Positions 9,145 through 17,830 of a stretch of 64,000 nucleotides of DNA are shown one piece after another (positions within the stretch are counted from its first letter, which is position 1; each line of letters opens with the position of its first letter). Source of the stretch: Naasia sp. SYSU D00057 (GTDB lineage Bacteria > Actinomycetota > Actinomycetes > Actinomycetales > Microbacteriaceae). The position numbers and the translations under genes are program-made. The DNA lies in the NCBI RefSeq assembly GCF_017916505.1, contig NZ_JAFMSZ010000001.1:1364001-1428000 (forward strand), in the 5' to 3' direction. The notes below the pieces were generated by a model. It was given only the letters and a program-made list of their open reading frames with translations, was not told where the DNA came from and ran no database searches.

Positions 9145-10706
9145 GGGGCTCCCCCGAGCACGGCGGCGATGTAGCGCTCGGTGCCCTGCAGGTCGGCGCC
9201 GGCGCGCTGGGCCAGCGAGTACAGCGGCCCGGCCAGCACGGTGAGGCCGAGGCTCACGGCGACCATCCCGACGGTTGCGCCCACCATGAGCTTCGAGAGC
9301 GATCGGGTCTGCACGGTCGCGATTTCGTACGGGTTGTCCTGCAGCTCCGCCGTGAGCGCCGAGCGGTACTCGGGCACCTCCTTCGCGGGCCGCCAGAACG
9401 CGAGGTTCCACGTGCGCGCGAGGGGGTAGAGCGTGAGCAGGGACACCGCGACGGCGACACCGAGGAGCACGAGCGCGAGCGGTGTGCCGACGGCCGCCGC
9501 GCCCTCGAGGAGGCCCAGCTTGCCGACGAACCCGGAGAACGGCGGGATGCCCCCGAGGTTGAGCGCCGGCACGAGGAACAGCACGCCGACGAGGGGCGAC
9601 GCCGACAGCAGCCCGCCGAGGCGGCTGACCGATGTGGTGCCGCCGACCCGCTCCACGAGCCCCGTGGAGAGGAACAGGGTCGTCTGCACGATGATGTGGT
9701 GCACCGTGTAGAAGATGGCCGCGGCGACTCCCGCGGCCGTTCCGAGCCCGACGCCGAGCACCATGTAGCCGATGTGGCTGACGAGCGTGAACGACAGCAT
9801 GCGCTTGATGTCGGCCTGCGCGATGGCGCCGAGGATGCCGACCACCATCGTCAGCAGCGCGACGATCAGCAGCGGCTCGTTGAGCTCCGGGGTCGGGAAG
9901 AGGATCGTCTCCGTGCGGATGATCGCGTAGATGCCGACCTTGGTCAGCAGGCCGGCGAACACCGCCGTGACGGGTGCCGGCGCTGTCGGATAGGAGTCCG
10001 GCAGCCAGAAGGAGAGCGGGAAGACGGCCGCCTTGATGCCGAAGGCGAGGAGCAGCAGCACGTGCAGCAGCGTCTGCAGCTCGGCGGGCAGGTCGGCGAT
10101 CCGATCGGAGATCTGCGCCATGTTGACGGTTCCGGTGGCGCCGTAGATCATCGCGATCGCGGCGAGGAACAGCAGCGAGGACAGCAGGCTCACCACGATG
10201 TAGGTCGTGCCGGCGCGGATGCGGGCCTCGGTGCCGCCGAGCGTGAGCAGGACGTAGCTGGCCACCAGCAGGATCTCGAAGCCGACGTAGAGGTTGAACA
10301 GGTCGCCCGCGACGAACGCGTTCATGACGCCGGCCGACAGCACGAGGTAGCTCGGGTGGTAGATCGAGAGCGGCGTGTCGGCGTCGTTGTCGGCGAGGCC
10401 CTGCCCGACCGCGAACACGAGGACCGCGAGGAGCACGGCGGCCGACACCGACACCATGAGGGCCGCGAGCCGGTCGACGACGAGCACGATCCCGAACGGG
10501 GCCTGCCACCCGCCGACCTCCATCACGAGCGGGCCGGTCGCGTCGACCACGAGCAGCAGCACGACGCCGATGACGAGGACGACCGAGAGCACTGTGCTCG
10601 TGATCGCGATCTGCAGGTGCGGCCGGCGCCCCGCGAGGAGCGCCGCGGCCGCCCCGATGAGCGGGAGCAGCACGACGAGCGGCACGAGGAGGAGGGGCAG
10701 GTTCAT
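9141..10706 (-). CDS. mrpD: Mrp-type Na+/H+ antiporter subunit D
   Basis: 521-residue polytopic subunit homologous to the NuoN/NuoM proton-translocating subunits of complex I. The NuoN-like core includes LVLSAGVMNAFVAGDLFNLY, PLSFWLPDSYPTAPAPVTAV (with the conserved proton-path residues of the family) and LLTKVGIYAIIRTETILFP. Length is standard. Its ATG overlaps the mrpC stop, and the gene keeps the usual A-B-C-D-E-F-G order. Confidence 0.94.
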   Translation of the reverse strand: MNLPLLLVPLVVLLPLIGAAAALLAGRRPHLQIAITSTVLSVVLVIGVVLLLVVDATGPLVMEVGGWQAPFGIVLVVDRLAALMVSVSAAVLLAVLVFAVGQGLADNDADTPLSIYHPSYLVLSAGVMNAFVAGDLFNLYVGFEILLVASYVLLTLGGTEARIRAGTTYIVVSLLSSLLFLAAIAMIYGATGTVNMAQISDRIADLPAELQTLLHVLLLLAFGIKAAVFPLSFWLPDSYPTAPAPVTAVFAGLLTKVGIYAIIRTETILFPTPELNEPLLIVALLTMVVGILGAIAQADIKRMLSFTLVSHIGYMVLGVGLGTAAGVAAAIFYTVHHIIVQTTLFLSTGLVERVGGTTSVSRLGGLLSASPLVGVLFLVPALNLGGIPPFSGFVGKLGLLEGAAAVGTPLALVLLGVAVAVSLLTLYPLARTWNLAFWRPAKEVPEYRSALTAELQDNPYEIATVQTRSLSKLMVGATVGMVAVSLGLTVLAGPLYSLAQRAGADLQGTERYIAAVLGGAP

Positions 10707-11176
10707 CGGTCCCTCTCGTCCGCGAGCGCGGGATCGGCCGCGCTCGCCTCGGCCTCGTCGTCGAGCGCGTCACCGAGCGACGAGTCGGGCTCGCCGCGGT
10801 CCGGCGCCTCGGCGGGCTGCGTCTCGCGCGTGCCGATGGCGACGTCCTCGTCGTCGAGCTGCACCTCGTCCTCCTTCGCCAGCCGCCAGGAGCGATAGAC
10901 GAGCGCGAGCAGGAACGCCGACACGGCGAAGGTGATGACGATGGCGGTGAGGATGAGCGCCTGCGGCACCGGGTCCGAGTACGGCAGCGCCTCCTCACCG
11001 TCGACGATCGGGGCGGCGCCGGACGGGCCGGACATGATGAGCAGGAGCAGGTTCGTCGCGTTCCCGAGCAGGAGCACGCCGAGGATGACGCGCGTCATGC
11101 TCTTCTCGAGCAGCAGGTAGACGCCGCAGGCGTAGAGGACGGCCATCACGCCGACGAGCACGAGGGACGCGGTCAT
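10703..11176 (-). CDS. mrpC: Mrp-type Na+/H+ antiporter subunit C
   Basis: NuoK-like subunit with three helices: SLVLVGVMAVLYACGVYLLL, MTRVILGVLLLGNATNLLLL and ALILTAIVITFAVSAFLLAL. The motif LTAIVITFAVSA is typical of MnhC. The 157-residue protein is longer than the usual ~110-130 because of an acidic Asp/Glu-rich cytoplasmic tail of about 55 residues. The ATG at 11176 overlaps the mrpAB stop as ATGA. Confidence 0.92.
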   Translation of the reverse strand: MTASLVLVGVMAVLYACGVYLLLEKSMTRVILGVLLLGNATNLLLLIMSGPSGAAPIVDGEEALPYSDPVPQALILTAIVITFAVSAFLLALVYRSWRLAKEDEVQLDDEDVAIGTRETQPAEAPDRGEPDSSLGDALDDEAEASAADPALADERDR

Positions 11177-14085
11177 CGAGGACCTCCCGTTCCCGCGAGG
11201 CGATGCTCGCCCGCTTCGACCTGTGCCGCGACGGAGGGCTCGTCGCCCTCCTCCTCCTGCCGGTCGACCTCGGCGCCAAGGCTTCTCAGCACGTCGAGGA
11301 CGAGGCCGATCACGACGAGGTACACGCCGAGGTCGAAGATGGTCGACGTCACGAAGGTGACGGATCCGAACCAGCCGAGGTCGAGGTCGAGGTAGGTCGA
11401 GGTGAGCGCGTCGACACCGAGGAACAGGGGCACGAGCGCCGCGCCGGTCGCGAAGAGCAGGCCGCTGCCGAGCAGCGCGCCGGCGCTGACGGGTGCCGCC
11501 GCCGCCAGCTCGATGCGCCCGGCCGCCAGGTAGCGCGCGACGAGCGCGAGGCCCGCGACGAGGCCACCTGCGAATCCGCCGCCCGGCGCGTTGTGCCCGG
11601 CGAGCAGCAGGTACAGCGACACGACGATGAGCGCCGGGAAGGCGAGCCGGACGACGACCTCGAGCAGGATCGAGCGGTTCCGCGGGGCGAGCGTGCGGCC
11701 CGCGAGCAGCCACGAGCCGCGGTCCTCGTCGGAGGTGGAGCGCCCGGCGCGGCCGCGCATGAGCGAGCGGCCCGAGCGCCGCGCGAACTCGGGCATCCGG
11801 TCGCTGCGACTGGAAAGGAAGACGAGACTCGCGACGCCGGTGGCGGCCACGATGAGCACGCTGAGCTCCCCCATCGTGTCCCAGCCGCGGATGTCGACGA
11901 GCGTCACGTTGACGATGTTGATGCCGTGGCCGCCGTCGACCGCGAGCCGCGGGAACTCGACGGAGATCGGCACCCCGGTCCGAGCGGCGAGGGCGACGAG
12001 GGCGACCGCCGACATGATGAGCGCGACGACGACCCCGAGCAGCGCGCGGCCGAGCTGGAACGAGGACCCGTGCTTCGTGCCGAGGCGGGCCGGCAGCCTA
12101 CGCAGGACGAGGACGAACGCGACGAGGGTGACGAGCTCGACGAGCGCCTGCGTGAGCGCGAGGTCCGGGGCGCCGAAGTTCGCGAACAGCAGCGCCATGC
12201 CGAAGCCGGTGACGCCCACGAGGACGACCGCCTGGAACCTCTTGCCGGCGACCGCGCCCGCGATGGCGGCGACCGCGATAACGATCCCGACGGCGAGCTG
12301 GCCGGGCTCGTCCCAGAGCCGCACCTCGGGCAAATCCGGACCGAGTCGGACGAGGGCCGCGGTGACCGCGACGGCGAACACGACGAGGATGACGGCGAGG
12401 TAGTAGGGCAGCGATCCGCGCTGGACGAGCGTGGTCGTGCGCGCGGCGACGCGGTCGATCCCGCTCAGGGTGGAGCGGTAGGCGTCGGTGGCCGAGCGGC
12501 GGAGCGCGGTGCGGGCCTGGAGCCGCGCGATGCGATCGCGGGCGAGGAAGGCACCGGCGCCGATCCCGATCGTCACGGCCGACAGCAGGAGGGGCAGCTC
12601 GAACCCGTGCCACAGCGACAGGTGCGCCGGCTCCCCCTCGGCGGGCAGGACGTCGGCGGCCGGCGCGAGCACCGCGTCGAGCAGCGACGGGGCGAGGCCG
12701 CCGACGAGGCCCGCCGCGGCGAGCAGGGCCGGGGCGAGCAGGAAGGTCGGCGCGACGTGCACGGCACCCATCGGCGGCACCTCGGGCTTGCGCGCGAAGC
12801 CGCCCCAGATGACGCGGGCCGCGTACGCCGCGGTGAGCGCGGAGCCGAGGGTCACGCCGGCGAGCGCGACCCAGCCGAGTGCGTCGCCCTCCTCGCCCGC
12901 GTGCAGCATCGCCCCGAGCACGCCCTCCTTGGCGACGAAGCCGGCGAAGGGCGGCAGGCCCGCCATGGACGCGGCCGCCGCGACGGCCACGACGGCGAGC
13001 GCCGGCGCGGCCCGGCCGAGGCCGGACAGCTTCCGCAGGTCGCGGGTGCCGGTCTCGTGGTCGACGATGCCGACGAGGAGGAACAGCGCCGACTTGAACA
13101 GCGCGTGGGCGACGAGCAGCGCGAGGCCGGCGAGCAGCGCGTCGCGCGTGCCGAACCCGATCGTGGTGGTGAGGAAGCCGAGCTGGGCGACCGTGCCGTA
13201 GGCGAGCACGAGCTTCAGGTCCGTCTCGCGGAGCGCCCGCCAGCCGCCCACCACCATGGTGACGAGGCCGAGCACCACGAGCGACTCCCGCCAGCCGGGG
13301 ACCTCGGTGAAGCCGGGGGCGAACCGCGCGGCGAGGTAGATCCCCGCCTTCACCATCGCGGCGGCGTGCAGGTAGGCGCTCACCGGGGTCGGAGCCGCCA
13401 TCGCACCGGGCAGCCAGAAATGCAGCGGCACGATCGCCGACTTCGACACGATGCCCGCGACGACGAGCGCGGCGGCGGTGGTCCCCGCGGCCCCTTCGGG
13501 CGGCCGGGTGGCGAGCTCGCTGAGGCTCGTCGTGCCGGCCTGGTTCGCGAGGATCACGAATCCCGCGAGCATCGCGAGCCCGCCGAACGTGGTGACGAGC
13601 AGGGCCTGAAGGGCCGAGCCGCGGCTCGCCCGGCGGCCCGCGTAGTGCCCGATGAGCAGGTAGGAGAAGACGGTGGTCAGCTCCCAGAAGACGTAGAGCA
13701 GGTAGACGTCGTCCGCCACGACGAGGCCGTACATCGATCCGGCGAACGCGGTGAGGTAGCCGGCGAACGGGCCGAGCCCCGGCTCGTCGGCGGAGAAGTA
13801 GCGCCGGCAGTAGAAGAGGACGAGCGCGCCCACCCCGCCGACGAGCAGCGCGAGCGTCCACGACAGCGGGTCGAGGCGCGTGTCGAGCGTGAGCCCGAGT
13901 GCAGGCACCCAGGGCACCCGCTCCTCGACTCCCCCGGCGAACACGGCGGGGGCGACGGCGACAGCGTGCACGACGGCCGCGAGTGCGGGCAGCAGCGCGA
14001 CGTAGAAGACGCGCGGACCGAGACGGGGCGTGAGGACCGGGACGAGGAGGGCCGCGAGCCCGAACGCGGCGAGGAGGAGAAGCAT
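11173..14085 (-). CDS. mrpA: Mrp-type Na+/H+ antiporter, fused subunits A and B
   Basis: 970-residue fusion. The first ~800 residues are MrpA, a NuoL-like antiporter core with YVFWELTTVFSYLLIGHYAG, PLHFWLPGAMAAPTPVSAYL and HAAAMVKAGIYLAARFAPGF. The last ~150 residues form an MnhB domain (LEVVVRLAFPALIVVSLYLL, HNAPGGGFAGGLVAGLALVA). The A-B fusion is common in Mrp operons of actinobacteria. The complex exchanges cytoplasmic Na+ (or other cations) for protons. Translation starts at an ATG behind GGAGGAG. It is the first gene of a seven-subunit, six-gene operon whose stop and start codons mostly overlap. Confidence 0.94.
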   Translation of the reverse strand: MLLLLAAFGLAALLVPVLTPRLGPRVFYVALLPALAAVVHAVAVAPAVFAGGVEERVPWVPALGLTLDTRLDPLSWTLALLVGGVGALVLFYCRRYFSADEPGLGPFAGYLTAFAGSMYGLVVADDVYLLYVFWELTTVFSYLLIGHYAGRRASRGSALQALLVTTFGGLAMLAGFVILANQAGTTSLSELATRPPEGAAGTTAAALVVAGIVSKSAIVPLHFWLPGAMAAPTPVSAYLHAAAMVKAGIYLAARFAPGFTEVPGWRESLVVLGLVTMVVGGWRALRETDLKLVLAYGTVAQLGFLTTTIGFGTRDALLAGLALLVAHALFKSALFLLVGIVDHETGTRDLRKLSGLGRAAPALAVVAVAAAASMAGLPPFAGFVAKEGVLGAMLHAGEEGDALGWVALAGVTLGSALTAAYAARVIWGGFARKPEVPPMGAVHVAPTFLLAPALLAAAGLVGGLAPSLLDAVLAPAADVLPAEGEPAHLSLWHGFELPLLLSAVTIGIGAGAFLARDRIARLQARTALRRSATDAYRSTLSGIDRVAARTTTLVQRGSLPYYLAVILVVFAVAVTAALVRLGPDLPEVRLWDEPGQLAVGIVIAVAAIAGAVAGKRFQAVVLVGVTGFGMALLFANFGAPDLALTQALVELVTLVAFVLVLRRLPARLGTKHGSSFQLGRALLGVVVALIMSAVALVALAARTGVPISVEFPRLAVDGGHGINIVNVTLVDIRGWDTMGELSVLIVAATGVASLVFLSSRSDRMPEFARRSGRSLMRGRAGRSTSDEDRGSWLLAGRTLAPRNRSILLEVVVRLAFPALIVVSLYLLLAGHNAPGGGFAGGLVAGLALVARYLAAGRIELAAAAPVSAGALLGSGLLFATGAALVPLFLGVDALTSTYLDLDLGWFGSVTFVTSTIFDLGVYLVVIGLVLDVLRSLGAEVDRQEEEGDEPSVAAQVEAGEHRLAGTGGPR

Positions 14086-14193
14086 GTCTCCTCCGTACGT
14101 TCGGCGGCCAGTGGTCGTCGCGTGCGGTGATCGATCAGTAATCGAACGGCACGACCCGATTCTACCGGGTCGGGTTGCCGCCCTTCCCGACGC
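14086..14193 (-). promoter_or_regulatory. mrp operon upstream region
   Basis: A 108-bp gap holding the mrp ribosome site (GGAGGAG on the minus strand just before 14085), a perfect 10-bp palindrome TGATCGATCA (14128-14137) and an inverted CGACCCG/CGGGTCG pair (14152-14158, 14166-14172). The hairpin could terminate the upstream fructosamine kinase gene; the palindrome could be an operator. The exact promoter is not clear. Confidence 0.4.
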
Positions 14194-14973
14194 TCAGGGC
14201 AGCGCGAGCACGGCCTGGGCCGCCCGCACGAGCGGCGCGGCATAGGACCGGCCGTGCGAGGCGGCGTGCACCGCGAGCGGGTGCAGCTGGTGGACGGGCA
14301 CCCGCTCCTTCCAGCCCGGCCGGAGCGGGTGCTCCTCCTCGTAGCCGGCGAGCACCTCGTCGAGGGCGGGGCAGCCGAACAGGTCGAGCATCGCGAGGTC
14401 GGTCTCGCGGTGCCCGCCGTGGGCGGCCGGGTCGATGAGCACGACTCCGTCCGGAGTCCACATCACGTTGCCGTTCCACAGGTCGCCGTGGAGGCGGGCC
14501 GGGGCGTCGTCGTCGTCGAACTGCCCCGCGGCGATCCGCTCGCCCGCCCGACGCACGATCCGCGCCTCGTCGGCGGACACGTTGCCCCGCTGCTCCGCCC
14601 GGTCGAGGTAGAAGAGCACCCGGTCGCGGGCGAAGAAGGAGCCCCACGCGCGGGCGCCCGGCGAGGTGGGGAGCTCCTGCCGCCCCAGGAAGCAGGGTCC
14701 GTCGAACCCGTCCGGTGGAGCGCCGAACCCCGCGGCGCCCGCGTCGTGCGTGCGAGCGAGGGCCGCCCCGAACCGCCGCGCGGCCTGTCCGGTTGCCGGG
14801 GCGCCGGCGAGGTGCTCGAGCTCGATCTCCTCCCCCTCCAGCCGCAGGACGCGCACCACTCGGGCGCCCCCCGCGGCCTCCGCGGCGCGCAGCCACTCCA
14901 GTCCGGCGACCTCGGCGGCGGCAGCCTGCAGGGAGCGTGAGCGCTTGCTGAAGGTTGCCGAAGAGCCGTCCAT
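14194..14973 (-). CDS. Fructosamine kinase family protein
   Basis: 259-residue kinase of the fructosamine/ketosamine-3-kinase family, which phosphorylates glycated amines so that the sugar can be removed (protein deglycation). The aminoglycoside-phosphotransferase-like fold is marked by the catalytic loop ARLHGDLWNGNVMWTPDG (about residues 160-177) and the metal-binding VVLIDPAAHGGHRETDLAML. EIELEHLAGA lies in the N-lobe. The ATG at 14973 has a TACCCT box 7 nt upstream and no Shine-Dalgarno sequence, which fits a leaderless transcript. It diverges from the isomerase/epimerase gene across 43 bp. The true substrate is unknown. Confidence 0.85.
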   Translation of the reverse strand: MDGSSATFSKRSRSLQAAAAEVAGLEWLRAAEAAGGARVVRVLRLEGEEIELEHLAGAPATGQAARRFGAALARTHDAGAAGFGAPPDGFDGPCFLGRQELPTSPGARAWGSFFARDRVLFYLDRAEQRGNVSADEARIVRRAGERIAAGQFDDDDAPARLHGDLWNGNVMWTPDGVVLIDPAAHGGHRETDLAMLDLFGCPALDEVLAGYEEEHPLRPGWKERVPVHQLHPLAVHAASHGRSYAAPLVRAAQAVLALP

Positions 14974-15016
14974 CCGTCCGAGGGTACGGGCAGGCGCCCG
15001 ACGTACGCTCGATCCG
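14974..15016. promoter_or_regulatory. Divergent pair of leaderless promoters
   Basis: The 43-bp gap between two divergent start codons holds TACCCT on the minus strand (14981-14986 in plus coordinates), 7 nt before the kinase ATG. It also holds TACGCT on the plus strand (15004-15009), 7 nt before the isomerase ATG. Neither gene has a Shine-Dalgarno sequence, so both mRNAs probably begin at or near the start codon. Confidence 0.5.
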
Positions 15017-15835
15017 ATGATCCGGATCGGCATGAGCACGACGTGCGTCTACCCGTGGAGTCCCGAGCGCTCGTTCGCCATGGCGAAGGAGGCGGGCTTC
15101 GACGGCCTCGAGGTGATGGTCACCCGCGACCCGCGGACCCAGGACCCGGCGGCTCTGATCGAGCTGTCCGACCGCTACGAGCTGCCCATCCTCTCGATCC
15201 ACGCCCCCGTGCTGCTCCTCACCCAGTTCGTGTGGGGACGGGATCCGCGCGTGAAGCTGGAGCGATCCGCGGAGCTGGCGCGCGCCGTCGGTGCACCCAC
15301 GGTGGTCGTGCATCCGCCGTTCCGCTGGCAGCACTCCTACGCGGAGCACTTCCTCGACCTCATCGCTGCGACGTCGGCCGAGTACGCCACCACCATCGCG
15401 GTGGAGAACATGTTCCCGTGGAAGGTGCGCGGCCGCACTCTCACCGCCTACGCCCCGCACTGGGATCCGACCGGCTTCGACTGCGACGCCCTCACCCTCG
15501 ACTTCTCCCACGCGGCCCTGTCCGGTCAGGACGGCCTCCAGCTCGCGACCCGCTTCGGCTCGCGGCTTCGTCATATCCACCTCTGCGACGGCCGGGCGCA
15601 CTCCGAGGAGGGCACGCCGTTCGACGAGCACCTCCCGCCGGGTTCGGGGAGCCAGCCGATCGCGGAGACGCTCGCCCAGCTCGCGGCGACGGGCTGGGAC
15701 GGCCAGATCGTGGCCGAGGTCAACACGCGCCGCGTCCGCGACGAGGACGAGCGCCGCGAGCTGCTGCGCTCCACCCTCGAGTTCGCGCGCCGCCACACCG
15801 CGGTCCCGGTGGAGCCGGAGCGCACCGCGGCCTGA
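15017..15835 (+). CDS. Sugar phosphate isomerase/epimerase (AP endonuclease 2-like TIM barrel)
   Basis: 272-residue TIM-barrel protein of the xylose-isomerase-like family, which includes sugar isomerases, epimerases and endonuclease IV. Metal-site segments are visible in order: GFDGLEVMVTRD, ILSIHAPVLL, VVVHPPFRWQ, IAVENMFPW, LDFSHAALSG, RHIHLCDG and IVAEVNTR. The ordering of His, Glu and Asp ligands follows the family. The substrate cannot be read from the sequence. Start chosen at ATG 15017 (MIRIGMSTTCVYPW) because the longer open frame crosses the divergent kinase gene, and a TACGCT box lies 7 nt before it. Confidence 0.8.
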   Translation: MIRIGMSTTCVYPWSPERSFAMAKEAGFDGLEVMVTRDPRTQDPAALIELSDRYELPILSIHAPVLLLTQFVWGRDPRVKLERSAELARAVGAPTVVVHPPFRWQHSYAEHFLDLIAATSAEYATTIAVENMFPWKVRGRTLTAYAPHWDPTGFDCDALTLDFSHAALSGQDGLQLATRFGSRLRHIHLCDGRAHSEEGTPFDEHLPPGSGSQPIAETLAQLAATGWDGQIVAEVNTRRVRDEDERRELLRSTLEFARRHTAVPVEPERTAA

Positions 15836-15874
15836 CCCCCGCACGGTTCGACAGGGCGGCTCGGGGGCCGTCGA

Positions 15875-17830
15875 TCACACGGCGACGTGCGCGTGCGTCG
15901 GGGCGGGGGCGGGCGCCGGCGCGGTGAGGCCGAGGTAGCGCGCGGACCGCTTCCGCGACACCGCGAACACGGTGAGTGCGGCGGTTCCGACAGCCCACGC
16001 GGCGAGGCCCAGCGCCGCCGAGATGACCGGCGCCGGGCCGGCGCCCGTGACGATCGACTGCAGTCCGTCGAGCGCCTGGGTGATCGGCAGGTACGGGCTG
16101 ATCGCCTGGAACGGCGCCGGGAGCACCTCGATCGGATAGAGCCCGCCGGTCGCGGTCAGCTGCAGCGCGAGCAGGAGAAGGGACAGGACGAGCCCCCACC
16201 GGCCGAAGGCGGCGGTCAGGAACGCGTGGATGCAGGTGACCGTGAGGGCGAACAGCACCGCGAACGGCAGGGTCGCGGGCACCGACGACCACGGCACGCC
16301 GAGCAGCCCGTGCAGCAGCGCGATGAGGAGCACGGCCTGCGCGAGCACGATCGCGCCCGCGCGCACGAGGGCGTAGCTCGTGATCCGGAGGTTGGACGCG
16401 GTCGAGGCGAGGATGCGCCGGCTGAACAGCCCGAGTGCGAGGAACGCCGCGAATGCGCCGACCCACAGGCCACCGGGGACGAGCAGGGTCGACGCGATGG
16501 CCGGCACGTCGTCGACCCGGTGGGCGCGCGCGACCTCGAGCGCGATCGGCGACGAGGCCACGTCGGCCACCTGCTCCGCCTGCTCGTCGGTGTACGCAGG
16601 AACCTGGTTCGCGCCCTCGCTGAGCGCGGTGGAGAGGTCCGCCGTGCCCGTCGCGAGCGTCGACGCTCCGGTCGCCGAGGCCTGCAGGCCCGTCACGAGC
16701 TGCCCGAGACCGTCCCGGAGTGAGCCGGCCGCGCCCGCGAGGCCGCCGCCGTTGGCCGCGAGGGTGGACGCCCCGCTCGCCACCGTGGCGATGCCGCTCT
16801 GGGCGGCCGCGGCGCCCTGGGCACCGGTGACGAGGGCGGGGCCGCGATCCGCCGCGGCCGTCAGGTTGGCGGAGATCTCCTGCAGCTGCTGCACGAGCGC
16901 CGGATCGATCGCCGGCGGCGCCGGCGGGGCGGGCGGCGCAGCAGGGTCGGTCGGCGGGGCGGGCGGGACGGGCGCGGCGGGCGGAGCCGCCGCCTGCACG
17001 GCGATCCCCGCGGACACCACGGCGAGCGCCTCGGAGAGCTGGCGGATCCCGTTCGTGTAGTCCGTCACCCCGCGCGGAAGCTGCTGCAGCCCCGCCGTCT
17101 GATCGCGGAGCCGGCTGATGCCGGTGCTCAGCGCCGACACCCCGCCGGTGTACGAGGCGACGCCGTCGGCGAGCGCCGCCGCACCCTGCTGCGTCGCGGT
17201 CGCGCCGTCGCGGAGGGCGCTGACGCCGTCCGAGAGCCCCCGCGATCCGTCGGCGACCTGCGCGGCCGCCTCGGCCGCCGTGGTGAACGCGTCCTTGAAC
17301 TGCCCGGTGCCGCCGACGAGCCCCGAGATGAACTGCTCCGAGATCTGCGTGCCGAAGGCGGCGGCGAGCCCGTCGCCGATGGCGTCGGTGATGGGGCCGA
17401 CGAGGTAGCCGTGGGCGTCGTCGGTGCGGACCGAGATGGTGCCGCGCACCGGGTCGGGAGTGGAGAGGGACGTCACCGCCGCGGAGAAGTCGGACGGGAT
17501 CGTGAGCACGGCGTAGACCTCGCCGCGGGACAGCGCGTCCTCGGCCTCGGCCGCGTTCGTCAGCCGCCAGTCGAAGCCGGCCGCCCGGTCGCCGTCGCCG
17601 GTGAGCTCGGTGACGAGCAGGCGTCCCGCGAGCACCGGCGTCGTGGTGCCGTCCTCGGCGGTCTGCTCGATCATCTCGTCCTCGTTGACGATGGCGGCCG
17701 GCACGCGGCCGTCGTCGGAGCCCACCTGGGAGAGGGCGCCGGCGAACAGGCCCACCACCGCGAGCGGTACCGCGAGGAGCACCAGGACGGCGAGCACCCG
17801 GAGGGAGCGCCGGGAGGCGAGGGAGGTCAC
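15875..17830 (-). CDS. YhgE/Pip-family ABC-2-type membrane protein
   Basis: 651-residue membrane protein. One N-terminal helix (LRVLAVLVLLAVPLAVVGLF) is followed by a ~430-residue extracytoplasmic region and a C-terminal bundle of about five helices. The outer region has YhgE/Pip-type heptad repeats (LSDGVSALRDGATATQQGAA, GVASYTGGVSALSTGISRL) and a Pro/Ala-rich linker near residues 300-330. The helices include WVGAFAAFLALGLFSRRIL and WGLVLSLLLLALQLTATGG. Relatives include phage infection protein Pip and type VII (Esx)-associated YhgE proteins; no ESX genes are here. The GTG start overlaps the MMPL stop (GTGA), so it is coupled to that exporter and probably works with it in exporting a lipid or drug (inference). 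Confidence 0.85.
   Translation of the reverse strand: MTSLASRRSLRVLAVLVLLAVPLAVVGLFAGALSQVGSDDGRVPAAIVNEDEMIEQTAEDGTTTPVLAGRLLVTELTGDGDRAAGFDWRLTNAAEAEDALSRGEVYAVLTIPSDFSAAVTSLSTPDPVRGTISVRTDDAHGYLVGPITDAIGDGLAAAFGTQISEQFISGLVGGTGQFKDAFTTAAEAAAQVADGSRGLSDGVSALRDGATATQQGAAALADGVASYTGGVSALSTGISRLRDQTAGLQQLPRGVTDYTNGIRQLSEALAVVSAGIAVQAAAPPAAPVPPAPPTDPAAPPAPPAPPAIDPALVQQLQEISANLTAAADRGPALVTGAQGAAAAQSGIATVASGASTLAANGGGLAGAAGSLRDGLGQLVTGLQASATGASTLATGTADLSTALSEGANQVPAYTDEQAEQVADVASSPIALEVARAHRVDDVPAIASTLLVPGGLWVGAFAAFLALGLFSRRILASTASNLRITSYALVRAGAIVLAQAVLLIALLHGLLGVPWSSVPATLPFAVLFALTVTCIHAFLTAAFGRWGLVLSLLLLALQLTATGGLYPIEVLPAPFQAISPYLPITQALDGLQSIVTGAGPAPVISAALGLAAWAVGTAALTVFAVSRKRSARYLGLTAPAPAPAPTHAHVAV

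Noticed and set aside
11203-14130. 975-codon plus-strand open frame
   Set aside because: It lies opposite the MrpAB gene and has no recognisable domain; a shadow of the antiporter's codon bias.
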